This document shows positions 52,563 to 60,736 of a DNA stretch of 64,000 nt, piece after piece. Location: positions 18,393 through 82,392 of the forward strand of contig VBFY01000060.1 of the NCBI GenBank assembly GCA_005889405.1, in the 5' to 3' direction. How positions within the stretch are numbered: position 1 is the first letter of the stretch; the number at the start of each line of letters is the position of its first letter. The notes below the pieces were generated by a model, which was not told where the DNA came from, searched no databases, and was given only the letters and a program-made list of their open reading frames with translations. Made by a program: the position numbers and the translations under genes. The DNA is from Chloroflexota bacterium (GTDB lineage Bacteria; Chloroflexota; Limnocylindria; P2-11E).

Positions 52563-53899
52563 CGGTCGAATACGGACTCGAACGCGGCACACCCAAGCCG
52601 CCACCCGAGAACCCCGAGGCCGAGGCCTCCCTCCTCGGCGCGGTCCTCATCGATCCGGCGATCTACGAGGGCATCGTGCGTGGACGCATCGCGCCTGCGT
52701 CGCTCTCGCGCGAGCAGCATCGCCTGATCCTCGGCGCGATCGAGCGCGTCGCGGAGCGCGGCGAGGCCCTGGGTTTTCAGACCGTGCAGACCGAGCTCGC
52801 GGCCCGCAGCGAGCTCGATGAGATCGGCGGCGCGCAGTTCCTCGTCGGCCTCATGCAGAACGTGCCGACGGTCGCGCACGCCGAGTCGTACGCCGCGATC
52901 GTCGAGCGCACGGCGCTCCTGCGCCGCCTCATCCAGGCCGCCAACGAGATCGCCCATCTCGCGCTGACCCGCGAGGACGCCGAGAGCGCCGTCAGCGACG
53001 CACAGGAGCTCCTCTTCGCGGTCAGCGAGTCGAGCCTGCATCGCGATGTCGTCCCCCTCGAGATCGCGCTGCGCCGTTTCGCCGACCAGATCACCGCGCG
53101 CGGCGACGACCAGCGGCAGGGCGTGCCCACCGGCTTCGAGCATCTCGACGCGAAGACCGGAGGCTTCCAGCCGTCCGACCTCATCATCGTCGGTGGGCGC
53201 CCAGGCCTCGGAAAGACGAGCCTCGCGCTGAACATCGTCTGGCACGCCGCGGTCGCAGCGCACAAGACCTGCGCGGTGTTCTCGCTCGAGATGACCGAGC
53301 TCCAGGTCGTGCAGCGGCTGATCTCGATGACCGCTGAGATCGACGGAAACCGCATGCGCCGCGGTCGGCTCTCGGAGAAGGAATTCGAGTCGATCAACTC
53401 CGCGTCGAACCAGCTGCAGCGCGCGCCGATCTTCATCGAGGAGTCGAGCCGTCTCACGGTGACTGACATCCTTGCGAAATCGCGGCGGCTCCAAGCCGAT
53501 CGTGGCCTGGACATGGTCGTCGTCGACTACCTGCAGCTCATCGAAGGTGTGGGCAATGACGAGGGCCGGGTGCAAGAGGTGGCGGTCATCACCCGAGCGC
53601 TGAAATCGATCGCGCGCGAGCTGGAGGTGCCTCTCGTTGCGCTCTCGCAGCTGTCGCGTCAGATCGAGACACGCGGCACCGAGCCGATGCTGTCTGACCT
53701 CCGGGAGAGCGGAGCGATTGAGGCCGACGCCGACCTCGTTCTGTTCCTCTGGCAGAAGGACCGCAAGGACCGCGACGAAAGCGTGGTGCGCCTGAAACTG
53801 GCGAAGCACCGCAACGGCCCGACCGGCGACTTCGACCTGCACTTCCAGTCCGAGCTGACGCGTTTCCGCGATTTGGGCGAGACTCGGGCGGACATCTGA
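52559..53899 (+). CDS. Replicative DNA helicase DnaB, copy 2
   Basis: The 446-aa paralogue of the upstream protein has an intact motor: Walker A GRPGLGKTS (K219), FSLEM, MVVVDYLQLI, ALSQLSR and KHRNGPTG. The N-terminal domain (NPEAEASLLGAVLID) is clearly diverged from copy 1. The ATGA overlap implies co-translation and roughly equal amounts. The two could form mixed hexamers, or one could serve repair or a special replication mode. Which one is the housekeeping helicase cannot be decided from sequence. Confidence 0.94.
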   Translation: MTVEYGLERGTPKPPPENPEAEASLLGAVLIDPAIYEGIVRGRIAPASLSREQHRLILGAIERVAERGEALGFQTVQTELAARSELDEIGGAQFLVGLMQNVPTVAHAESYAAIVERTALLRRLIQAANEIAHLALTREDAESAVSDAQELLFAVSESSLHRDVVPLEIALRRFADQITARGDDQRQGVPTGFEHLDAKTGGFQPSDLIIVGGRPGLGKTSLALNIVWHAAVAAHKTCAVFSLEMTELQVVQRLISMTAEIDGNRMRRGRLSEKEFESINSASNQLQRAPIFIEESSRLTVTDILAKSRRLQADRGLDMVVVDYLQLIEGVGNDEGRVQEVAVITRALKSIARELEVPLVALSQLSRQIETRGTEPMLSDLRESGAIEADADLVLFLWQKDRKDRDESVVRLKLAKHRNGPTGDFDLHFQSELTRFRDLGETRADI

Positions 53900-54318
53900 T
53901 GAAAGTCCTGTTCGTCGCCGGCTTCGGCCCGATCGTCCGCGACATGGACGCGGCGCTGCGCTTCTATCGCGACACGCTCGGCCTCCCGCTCGAGGAGAGC
54001 GGGGACGTTTCGACCGAGAAGGTCGACGGCGTCAAGCATCTCGGCCTCTGGCCGCTCGCCGAGGCAGCGGAATCGTGCTTCGGCTCGCGCGAATGGCCGT
54101 CCAACGTCGCCGCGCCGCAGGCGTGGATCGAGTTCGACGTGGAGGACGTCGCCGCGGCGGCCGAAGAGCTACGCGCGAAAGGCTATCGACTCCTCGTCGC
54201 TCCCAAGACCGAGCCATGGGGCCAGACCGTGGCGCGCCTGCTCAGTCCGGAGGGGATCATCGTCGGCGTCACCATCACGCCCTGGATGCGCGAACCGAAG
54301 AAGGAAGCGGGCGGTTAG
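53899..54318 (+). CDS. VOC/glyoxalase-family protein
   Basis: The 139-aa protein has two beta-alpha-beta-beta-beta halves typical of the vicinal-oxygen-chelate fold (PIVRDMDAALRFYRDTLGL, WIEFDVEDVAAAAEEL, LLSPEGIIVGV). The metal-ligand set is incomplete by eye, so catalytic versus binding function is open. It starts on the dnaB stop as TGATG, so it is in the same transcript. Confidence 0.85.
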   Translation: MKVLFVAGFGPIVRDMDAALRFYRDTLGLPLEESGDVSTEKVDGVKHLGLWPLAEAAESCFGSREWPSNVAAPQAWIEFDVEDVAAAAEELRAKGYRLLVAPKTEPWGQTVARLLSPEGIIVGVTITPWMREPKKEAGG

Positions 54319-54333
54319 ACCACACTAGGCCGC

Positions 54334-54420
54334 ATGACGTCGGCCCAGGCCTTCGTCCTGCTCGGCCTGATGCTGCTCCTCGGCGCGGCGATCCTGTGGT
54401 GGACGGTGCTGCGCAAATAG
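54334..54420 (+). CDS. 28-aa single-helix membrane protein
   Basis: ATG to TAG encodes MTSAQAFVLLGLM and continues as a hydrophobic helix ending WWTVLRK. The positive C-terminal end suggests N-out, C-in insertion. It follows the VOC gene by 15 bp and ends 4 bp from the convergent rplI stop. No strong Shine-Dalgarno is seen. It is too short for standard gene calling. Confidence 0.5.
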   Translation: MTSAQAFVLLGLMLLLGAAILWWTVLRK

Positions 54421-54424
54421 CGCA

Positions 54425-54874
54425 TCAGCGTTCCGGTTCGATCGCCACCGTCACGTTCGCGCGGACGTCGGTCAGCAAGCGGATCTCGACCGTGTGCACA
54501 CCGAGAGACTTGAGCGGCTCCGGCAAGTGCACCCTCGTCTTGTCGACCTCGACCTTGTGCTCGCGCTGCAGCGCGTCGGCGATGTCCTTGTTCGTCACGG
54601 AACCGAACGTCTTGCCCTGCTCTCCCGCTTTGAGGCGGAACACGAGCGTCGTCTCGGACAGGCGTTTCGCGAGCTCCTCCGCGTCGGCGTGAGCGCGGTC
54701 CTGCTTCGCGCGCTTGGCGTCTCGCGCGCGCGCGAGCACCTTGAGCTCGCCTGCCGTCGCCTCGATGGCGAGGCCGCGCGGCAGAAGGAAGTTCTGGGCG
54801 TAACCGTCAGCGACGTCCTTGACGTCACCGGGGCGGCCGAGTCCGGCCACCTCACGCTTCAGGATGACGCGCAC
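54425..54874 (-). CDS. rplI: Ribosomal protein bL9
   Basis: The 149-aa large-subunit protein has the bL9 N-terminal signature (MRVILKREVAGLGRPGDV, then GYAQNFLLPRGLA), a central helix and a C-terminal domain (FGSVTNKDIADAL). GTG start. Normal length. Its proximity to dnaB and purA is a conserved theme in many bacteria. Confidence 0.96.
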   Translation of the reverse strand: MRVILKREVAGLGRPGDVKDVADGYAQNFLLPRGLAIEATAGELKVLARARDAKRAKQDRAHADAEELAKRLSETTLVFRLKAGEQGKTFGSVTNKDIADALQREHKVEVDKTRVHLPEPLKSLGVHTVEIRLLTDVRANVTVAIEPER

Positions 54875-54883
54875 GGGTCCGCG

Positions 54884-55066
54884 CTAGTTGCTGGGCTGAG
54901 TGGTCTCCGCGAGCGAGCCGTCCTGCTCGCTCTTTCGGAGCTCCATCTCCCATGCGAGGACCGACGCGGCGACTGCGACGACTCCCATGACGGTCAGCGC
55001 GCCGATGATCGCGAGCAGCGCCTCGATGACGTCGAATACACCGCCGCCCGAGTCCCGGTCGCTCAT
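54884..55066 (-). CDS. 60-aa single-helix membrane protein
   Basis: One hydrophobic helix (residues about 15-38) is followed by a charged tail (WEMELRKSEQDG). A strong AAGGAG lies 8 nt before the ATG, and the start overlaps the DUF1232 gene stop (ATGA), which supports it as real. It is 9 bp upstream of rplI. Function unknown. Confidence 0.75.
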   Translation of the reverse strand: MSDRDSGGGVFDVIEALLAIIGALTVMGVVAVAASVLAWEMELRKSEQDGSLAETTQPSN

Positions 55067-55488
55067 GCGTTATCTCCTTCGCGGTCGCGTGACAAGATCC
55101 GGTCCAATGTAGCGCGAAGCTCGCTCGCTCGACCGGACAGCGCGCCCTGAGCGCGTTCCAGGTCGTGCTTCAGCTCGTCGTCGTTGCGCGCGATGCGACC
55201 CATGTGCTCCTCGACGACCTCGGGAGGCGCGTTGCGGATGAAGAAATCGAGTCCGAAAATGAGCACGCCGAGATCGTCGAGCTGCCCGATGACCGGGATG
55301 AAGTCCGGGATGATGTCGATCGGGAACACGAGATAGCCGGCGATCGCACCGAGCACCAGCTTCTGCCGGGTCGGTACGCGCGGATCGCGCGCGAGCGCCC
55401 ACACCAAACGGGCGTATGCGGGCATCTTGCGCATCAGCTCGATCGCTTCCTTCGGGTCGCGGGGCGGACGGAATTCTCTAGCCACCAT
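55063..55488 (-). CDS. DUF1232 membrane protein
   Basis: The 141-aa protein has the DUF1232 core: LARDPRVPTRQKLVLGAIAGYLVFPIDIIPDFIPVIGQLDD (residues about 34-74; quoted in parts, key residues P-D-I-I-P-D-F-I-P). A charged C-terminal helix follows. The function of the family is not established. ATG 55488 is chosen for the GGGAGAGG six nucleotides upstream. It overlaps the MscS gene end by 11 bp. Confidence 0.85.
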   Translation of the reverse strand: MVAREFRPPRDPKEAIELMRKMPAYARLVWALARDPRVPTRQKLVLGAIAGYLVFPIDIIPDFIPVIGQLDDLGVLIFGLDFFIRNAPPEVVEEHMGRIARNDDELKHDLERAQGALSGRASELRATLDRILSRDREGDNA

Positions 55489-56233
55489 GCACCTCTCCCT
55501 GCGGGAATCGTGCCCGCAGCGCGGCGACGGCCGCGGAAAGGGCCGCGTCGCGCTCGGCCGTCCAGAACGTGACCAGGTAACTAGCCTTGCCACCCGTAAC
55601 GCTCCGCAGCTCCACACTGGGCGGAGGCTCCTTTGCGACCCCGGAGGTTTCCCGGAGCGCGGAACGGACGTCGTCGGCTGCGATGGGCTTGCTCGCATCA
55701 TCCACGACGAGCCAGAGGCTCGCGCGCCGGGTCGGAAAACGCGTGAGGTTCACGACGGAGCTCGTCATGAACGTGCCGTTCGGCACGATCACCTGCTGCG
55801 CGTCCACCGTCCGCAGCAGCGTCGTCCGGAACGTGATCTCCTCGACGACCCCGCTGTAGCCGCCGACCTCGATCGTGTCGCCGATCCGGAACGGCCGCTC
55901 CACCAGCACCCAGATGCCGGCCAGGAAGTTCTTGAGGATGTCCTGGAGCGACAGGCCCAGCACGATGCCGACGACGCTGAATGACCCGAGGATCCAGCCG
56001 AACGCGTCGCGCGTGTAGATGGCGAGGACGAGCAGCACTCCGATCGTGACGACCGCGACCTGCACGAGGTTGCCGAGCAGGATCGTGACGTTCGCCTGGG
56101 CCCGGCCACGGGTGAGCGCACGCATCGTCGTGCGCCGAACGACGCGCGCCAGAAGGAGCATGACGATGATGACGACGAGCGCCCAGAACGTGCGGGCGGC
56201 GTACTCGAAGACGACAGCCGGATCGATGGGCAC
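55478..56233 (-). CDS. Small-conductance mechanosensitive channel family protein
   Basis: This is about 251 aa from GTG 56233. Membrane helices lie at about residues 12-32 and 50-72, with a pore-lining helix at ILGSFSVVGIVLGLSLQD. The MscS beta domain follows (FRIGDTIEVGGYSGVVEEI, VIVPNGTFMTSSVVN). The protein would release solutes on osmotic downshock. The start is uncertain: the frame stays open to 56635, and ATG 56323 would add 30 residues. Confidence 0.87.
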   Translation of the reverse strand: MPIDPAVVFEYAARTFWALVVIIVMLLLARVVRRTTMRALTRGRAQANVTILLGNLVQVAVVTIGVLLVLAIYTRDAFGWILGSFSVVGIVLGLSLQDILKNFLAGIWVLVERPFRIGDTIEVGGYSGVVEEITFRTTLLRTVDAQQVIVPNGTFMTSSVVNLTRFPTRRASLWLVVDDASKPIAADDVRSALRETSGVAKEPPPSVELRSVTGGKASYLVTFWTAERDAALSAAVAALRARFPQGEVHGG

Positions 56234-56459
56234 GCGCCGGAGAATACCCACGAATAGGCGAGCCGCAGAGCGTGGGGGTGCTGCGCTGCGGGTGACGGCT
56301 CGCGTAAGAGGCAGCGGGCGCATCGCGAACGAGAGTCGAGCCCGCGGCCCGACGCGAGGGCAGCAGATGCGGGCTAAGGCGGGCCCGTTTCGAGAGAGCG
56401 ATGCGCCCGCTGTCTCCCCCGAGCCGCGGCAGGACCAGCAGGGGCCCCGGACGCGCTGC

Positions 56460-56488
56460 TTGACAGGTGAACATCTGTTCGGTATGGT
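56460..56488 (+). promoter_or_regulatory. lexA promoter, leaderless
   Basis: TTGACA (56460-56465), 17-bp spacer, TATGGT (56483-56488), then 6 nt to the GTG start. The expected transcription start falls on the first base of the start codon. Confidence 0.75.
56468..56481. promoter_or_regulatory. LexA (SOS) box of lexA
   Basis: TGAACATCTGTTCG is a near-perfect Gram-positive SOS box (GAACA/TGTTC arms around TC) lying between -35 and -10. This is the position expected for autorepression. Confidence 0.8.
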
Positions 56489-56494
56489 CCAAGC

Positions 56495-57103
56495 GTGACG
56501 AAGCAGGACCAGCAGCGCGCCGAGCGCATCTTGGCCTTCATCCGCGAGCGCATCGCGGAGCGGGGCTACCCGCCGACGGTGCGGGAGATCGCCGAGGCCG
56601 TCGGGCTCGCCTCGACGTCGGCGGTCCACCACCACCTCACCAAGCTCGAGAAGGAGGGCCGTCTCACCAAGGACGCCACGCGTTCGCGCGCCCTCTCGAT
56701 CCCCGGCTCCTTTGGCGGTCGCGTCGTCTCCGCGCCGATCATCGGCGAGATCGCCGCCGGTGAGCCCATCTATGCGATGGAAGACAAGACGGAGACGCTC
56801 TCCATCCCCGGCGAGCTCGCGGGTCGCGGTCGCGACACCTTCGTGCTACGCGTCCGTGGCAAGTCGATGATCGATGACCACATCGACGACGGCGACTACG
56901 TCGTCGTGCAACAGCAGAACACCGCCCGGGACGGCGACATCATCGTCGCGCTCCTCGAAGACAACCGCGCGACGCTGAAGCGCTTCTTCAAGGAGAAGGA
57001 TCGCGTACGACTGCAGCCCGCCAACGGCGCGATGCAGCCGATCTACACGCGCGACATCCAGATCCAAGGCAAAGTCATCGGGGTCATTCGCCGGCTGGCC
57101 TAA
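56495..57103 (+). CDS. lexA: LexA repressor
   Basis: The 202-aa protein has an N-terminal winged helix (RGYPPTVREIAEAVGLAS) and a C-terminal S24 autoprotease. The cleavage bond is A88-G89 (EIAAGEP), the nucleophile S124 (GKSMIDDH) and the general base K162 (ATLKRFF). It represses SOS genes until RecA filaments trigger self-cleavage. GTG start without leader. It heads an operon with two AlkZ-like genes and dinB, so damage should induce all four. Confidence 0.97.
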   Translation: MTKQDQQRAERILAFIRERIAERGYPPTVREIAEAVGLASTSAVHHHLTKLEKEGRLTKDATRSRALSIPGSFGGRVVSAPIIGEIAAGEPIYAMEDKTETLSIPGELAGRGRDTFVLRVRGKSMIDDHIDDGDYVVVQQQNTARDGDIIVALLEDNRATLKRFFKEKDRVRLQPANGAMQPIYTRDIQIQGKVIGVIRRLA

Positions 57104-57112
57104 CCTCTGGCG

Positions 57113-58225
57113 ATGCCCGCACAGCCCGATGTTCCCGTCATCACGCTTCGCGAACTCAACCGCGCGCTGCTCGCGCGTCAGATGCTCCTCACTCGACAGC
57201 GCGTCGGCGTCGTCGATGCGATCGAGCGCCTCGCCTGTCTTCAGGGCCAGTGGGCGCCATCACCGTACGTCGCCCTCTGGACGCGGCTCGCGGGTTTCAG
57301 GCGCGACGACCTGACCGGACCGATCGACAAGGGCCTCGTGATCAAGGCGACGCTCATGCGCGCGACCCTGCACCTCGTCAGCGCGAAGGAGTACGGGGCG
57401 TATGCGCTTGCGACCCTCGATGGACGCTTCGCCGCGTGGCGGCCGCCGGGCGGACCGGATCTCGCGGCGCTCAAGGACATCCACGACAAGGTCTTCACGT
57501 TCGCGGCGAAGACGCCTCGCACGCGCGAAGAGATCCGTGAGTTCATCGCGCGAGACGCACCGAAGGACGAGCGCCTTCGCAACTGGTATCTCTTCGCGGC
57601 CGTCACAGCGAGTGGGCTCATCTGGGAGAAGAGCGGCGCGCACTGGGAATACCGGCAGCTGGCCCGATTCGTCGCGCCGCCGGCGAAGCTGCGCAGAGCC
57701 CCGAAGCCCGACGCGGCATTCGACCTCGTTGCGCGCCGCTACCTCGGGGCCTTCGGTCCGTCGACCGTCGGCGATCTCGCGAACTGGACCGGCTGCCGCG
57801 TGCCGCCGCTGCGTGAGGCGCTCACTCGGATCAAGGACATCCGGCGGTTCCGCGACGAGCGTGGACGCGACCTGTTCGACCTCGCGAAGGCGCCGCGTCC
57901 ACCGGCCGACACGGTCGCGCCCGCGCGTTTCCTGGCCCGCTTCGATGCGGCGATCCTCGGCCACGATGCGGCCGAGCGGACGCGGATCCTGCCGGCCGCG
58001 TACAAGAAGCAGGTGATCTTCTCGGCCGAGGTCTGGACGACGTTCCTCGTCGACGGCTTCGTCGCCGGTCGGTGGAAGATCGCGGCCACGCCACGGCAGG
58101 CGATGCTCGAGCTCTTGCCGTTCACGACGCTCGCGAAGCGCGACAAGGCGGCGCTGATCGACGAAGGCGAGCGGCTGGTGCGCTTCTATTACCCGCAAGC
58201 GAAAACGCATGGGGTGAAGGCGTGA
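57113..58225 (+). CDS. AlkZ/YcaQ-family winged-helix DNA glycosylase-like protein, copy 1
   Basis: The 370-aa HTH_42-family protein (winged-helix DNA-binding; AlkZ, YcaQ) has the family start LRELNRALLARQMLL. It keeps the QxQ catalytic motif as Q44-G-Q46 (CLQGQWAPSPY), the RATLHLVS block, and the tandem winged-helix body ending at AKTHGVKA. Known members unhook DNA interstrand crosslinks or bulky alkyl-guanines. It starts 9 nt after lexA and ends in a GTGA overlap with a paralogue. The substrate is unknown. Confidence 0.83.
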   Translation: MPAQPDVPVITLRELNRALLARQMLLTRQRVGVVDAIERLACLQGQWAPSPYVALWTRLAGFRRDDLTGPIDKGLVIKATLMRATLHLVSAKEYGAYALATLDGRFAAWRPPGGPDLAALKDIHDKVFTFAAKTPRTREEIREFIARDAPKDERLRNWYLFAAVTASGLIWEKSGAHWEYRQLARFVAPPAKLRRAPKPDAAFDLVARRYLGAFGPSTVGDLANWTGCRVPPLREALTRIKDIRRFRDERGRDLFDLAKAPRPPADTVAPARFLARFDAAILGHDAAERTRILPAAYKKQVIFSAEVWTTFLVDGFVAGRWKIAATPRQAMLELLPFTTLAKRDKAALIDEGERLVRFYYPQAKTHGVKA

Positions 58226-59355
58226 GCCCGCGCCGGGCCGCCGATGCGCCGGAGCTCACGCTGCGCGAGCTCAACCGCGCGACATTGGCGCGCCAGATGC
58301 TCCTCGAGCGCGCGTCACTGTCGGTCGTGACCGCGATCGAGCGCCTCGCGGCTCTGCAAGCGCAGTGGGCGCCGTCCCCATATCTCGCGCTCTGGTCGCG
58401 CCTGAGGAACTTCGAGCGCGAGAGCCTGTGGAGCGCGATCGAGAAGACGCACACCGTCATACGCGCCCGGCTGATGCGCGGCACGCTTCACCTGGTGAGC
58501 GCGCGCGACTTCTTCGCGTACGCGGTCGCGACCCAGGATCTGCAGCGCGGCGCGTGGAACCGACTTCAGGTCGGCCAGGGCGTCGATCCCAAGGCGGTCG
58601 CGAAGCTTGCGGTCGCGTTCGCGCGAGAACCACGTCTGAAAGAGCAGGTCGTCGCGCACCTGACCGAGCGCCTCGGCTCGTTCGGCGGTCCGTACAAATG
58701 GCTCATCTGGCGGTTCGTGAGTGCGCATGCGGATCTCGTGTCCGCTCCGCCGGGCGGCCACTGGGCGCACGGCGGCACGAACGCACCGTATGTCGCGGCA
58801 CGCCACTGGATCGGCGGTGGCTCGCGCCCGTCAGAGCAGGTCGCGCTGCGGCTCCTCATCCGCCGGTATCTCGCGGCGTTCGGGCCCGCGAGCCTCGCGG
58901 ATATCGCACAGTTCGCGGGACAGGTCCCTCCACGCATCCGACCCGTCCTCGAGAAGCTCGCGCCGTCACTGAAGCGTTTCTCCGACGAGCGGGGTCACGT
59001 CCTCTTCGACTTGCCGCACGCGCCGCGACCGACCGCGGACACGACTGCGCCGGTGCGCTTTCTTCCTCGATATGACGAGCTGCTCATCGGCTACGAGCAT
59101 CGCGACCGCGTCATCGCCGCGAGACATCGTTCCGCCGTCTATTCGAAGAACGCGATCATCGAAGCGGTCTTCCTCGTGGACGGCTGGGCCGCCGGCACCT
59201 GGGCGCTCACGACGACGAAGTCCGACTCGGTCGTGCGCATCCGTCCCTTCGGGAAGCTCGGTCGTGCGGAACGCGCCGCGGCCGTGGAAGAAGGCGAGGC
59301 GCTGGCGCGCTTCATGGCGCCCGAGGCGAAGACGCATGGGGCGCGCGTCGGATGA
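58222..59355 (+). CDS. AlkZ/YcaQ-family winged-helix DNA glycosylase-like protein, copy 2
   Basis: The 377-aa paralogue of the preceding protein begins at GTG 58222 inside its stop; the open frame back to 58072 is a shadow. The QxQ motif is kept as Q46-A-Q48 (ALQAQWAPSPY), then RGTLHLVS, and the same end (AKTHGARV). The two copies share the family framework but differ widely elsewhere, so they may handle different lesions or pair as a heterodimer. Its stop overlaps the dinB start (ATGA). Confidence 0.83.
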   Translation: MSPRRAADAPELTLRELNRATLARQMLLERASLSVVTAIERLAALQAQWAPSPYLALWSRLRNFERESLWSAIEKTHTVIRARLMRGTLHLVSARDFFAYAVATQDLQRGAWNRLQVGQGVDPKAVAKLAVAFAREPRLKEQVVAHLTERLGSFGGPYKWLIWRFVSAHADLVSAPPGGHWAHGGTNAPYVAARHWIGGGSRPSEQVALRLLIRRYLAAFGPASLADIAQFAGQVPPRIRPVLEKLAPSLKRFSDERGHVLFDLPHAPRPTADTTAPVRFLPRYDELLIGYEHRDRVIAARHRSAVYSKNAIIEAVFLVDGWAAGTWALTTTKSDSVVRIRPFGKLGRAERAAAVEEGEALARFMAPEAKTHGARVG

Positions 59356-60581
59356 GCGTCATCGTGCCCGAGCGCCGCGCGATCCTGCACTGCGACCTCG
59401 ACGCCTTCTACGCGTCGGTCGAGCAGCGCGATCATCCCGAATACCGCGGCAAGCCCGTGATAGTCGGCGGCGGACCGAACGACCGCGGCGTCGTCGCCGC
59501 GGCTTCCTACGAGGCACGCGTCTTCGGCGTCCACTCGGCGATGCCCCTCCAGACCGCGGGCCGGCTGTGCCCCGACGGTATCTTCGTTCCGGGTGACGGG
59601 CAGAAGTACGAGGAAGCGTCCGACGCCGTCATGGCGCTCTTTGCCGAGCGGACCCCGCTGGTGGAGCCGATCTCGCTCGATGAAGCGTTCCTAGACGTAA
59701 CGGCGACCGAGCATCTGTTCGGCGGAGCGGAGAACATCGCGAGGGAGCTGAAACGCGATGTACGCGAGCAGCTCGGTCTCGTGCTGTCCGTCGGGGTTGC
59801 CACGAACAAGCTCTGCGCGAAGATCGGGTCGGACCTGCGCAAGCCGGACGGGCTGGTCATCGTCCCCGCGGGCGGCGAGGAGGCGTTCCTCGCGCCACTC
59901 GAGCTCGGCCGGCTGTGGGGCGTCGGACCGAAGACGCGCGAGGTCCTCGAGGGCTGGGGACTCCGTACGATCGCCGAGCTCGCCGCGATGGACGTGAGCG
60001 TGCTCGAGACACGGCTCGGCGAGCACGGGCGTCACATCTGGGAGCGCGCGCATGGCATCGACGAAGGCGTGGTCGTGGGCGACGGCAGGACCCCGAAATC
60101 GGTCGGGCACTCGCACACGTTCGATCGCAACACGCTCGACCCCGCGACGATCGAATCCATGCTCCTGGCCCTCTCCGAGGGCGTCGGACGCAGGCTCCGC
60201 GGTCAACAGCTCCGCGGTCGCACCATCACACTGCATCTGCGCGTCGCGCCCTTCGAGACGCGCACGCGGCAGCGCACGCTCGCCGAGCCGACGGACGACG
60301 ATCTGAGGATCTTCAGCACCGCGCGTCAGTTGCTGCGCGACGCGCTGGCGGAAGACCGTCGCAGTGGTCGGACCAGTCCGGTGCGGCTGGTCGGGGTCAC
60401 CGCTTCCGGGATCGAGATCGGACGGCAGATGGGGCTCTTCGATCACGTGCGCACGACGCGACTCAACGCCGCGCTTGATGCCGTGCGTGAGAAGTTCGGC
60501 GACACGGCGCTCGACCGCGCGAGCGCGCGTCTGCGGGAACGGCGTCGTTTCTCGGATCGCAGGACGAAGAAATCGACATGA
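59352..60581 (+). CDS. dinB: DNA polymerase IV (Y-family translesion polymerase)
   Basis: The 409-aa protein has the Y-family catalytic acids D15 (HCDLDAFYASVEQ) and D110/E111 (SLDEAFLDV), the KLCAKIGSDLRKPDG block, the helix-hairpin LWGVGPKT and a C-terminal little-finger domain. A possible clamp-binding stretch near the C-terminus includes QMGLFD. It copies past lesions. It is last in the lexA operon, directly coupled to the second AlkZ-like gene. Confidence 0.95.
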   Translation: MSVIVPERRAILHCDLDAFYASVEQRDHPEYRGKPVIVGGGPNDRGVVAAASYEARVFGVHSAMPLQTAGRLCPDGIFVPGDGQKYEEASDAVMALFAERTPLVEPISLDEAFLDVTATEHLFGGAENIARELKRDVREQLGLVLSVGVATNKLCAKIGSDLRKPDGLVIVPAGGEEAFLAPLELGRLWGVGPKTREVLEGWGLRTIAELAAMDVSVLETRLGEHGRHIWERAHGIDEGVVVGDGRTPKSVGHSHTFDRNTLDPATIESMLLALSEGVGRRLRGQQLRGRTITLHLRVAPFETRTRQRTLAEPTDDDLRIFSTARQLLRDALAEDRRSGRTSPVRLVGVTASGIEIGRQMGLFDHVRTTRLNAALDAVREKFGDTALDRASARLRERRRFSDRRTKKST

Positions 60582-60606
60582 AACGAGTAACGCCACTCGC
60601 CTCAAG

Positions 60607-60660
60607 TGTGGATACGTTGTGGGAAACGTGGTCAGATCGTGTGGATGAACCTGTGGACAA
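60607..60660. promoter_or_regulatory. DnaA-box-like cluster downstream of dinB
   Basis: TGTGGATAC (60607), TGTGGGAAA (60618), TGTGGATGA (60640) and TGTGGACAA (60652) share orientation with steps of 11, 22 and 12 bp. The last is a perfect complement of the high-GC DnaA box TTGTCCACA. They lie just before the gene at 60737. Confidence 0.45.
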
Positions 60661-60736
60661 GAAGGTGGACGAAAGCCCTTGTTGCTTCGTTAGAGGGTGC
60701 GGATGATGCGCCATGTCGCATCTGGGAGGGGACGGA

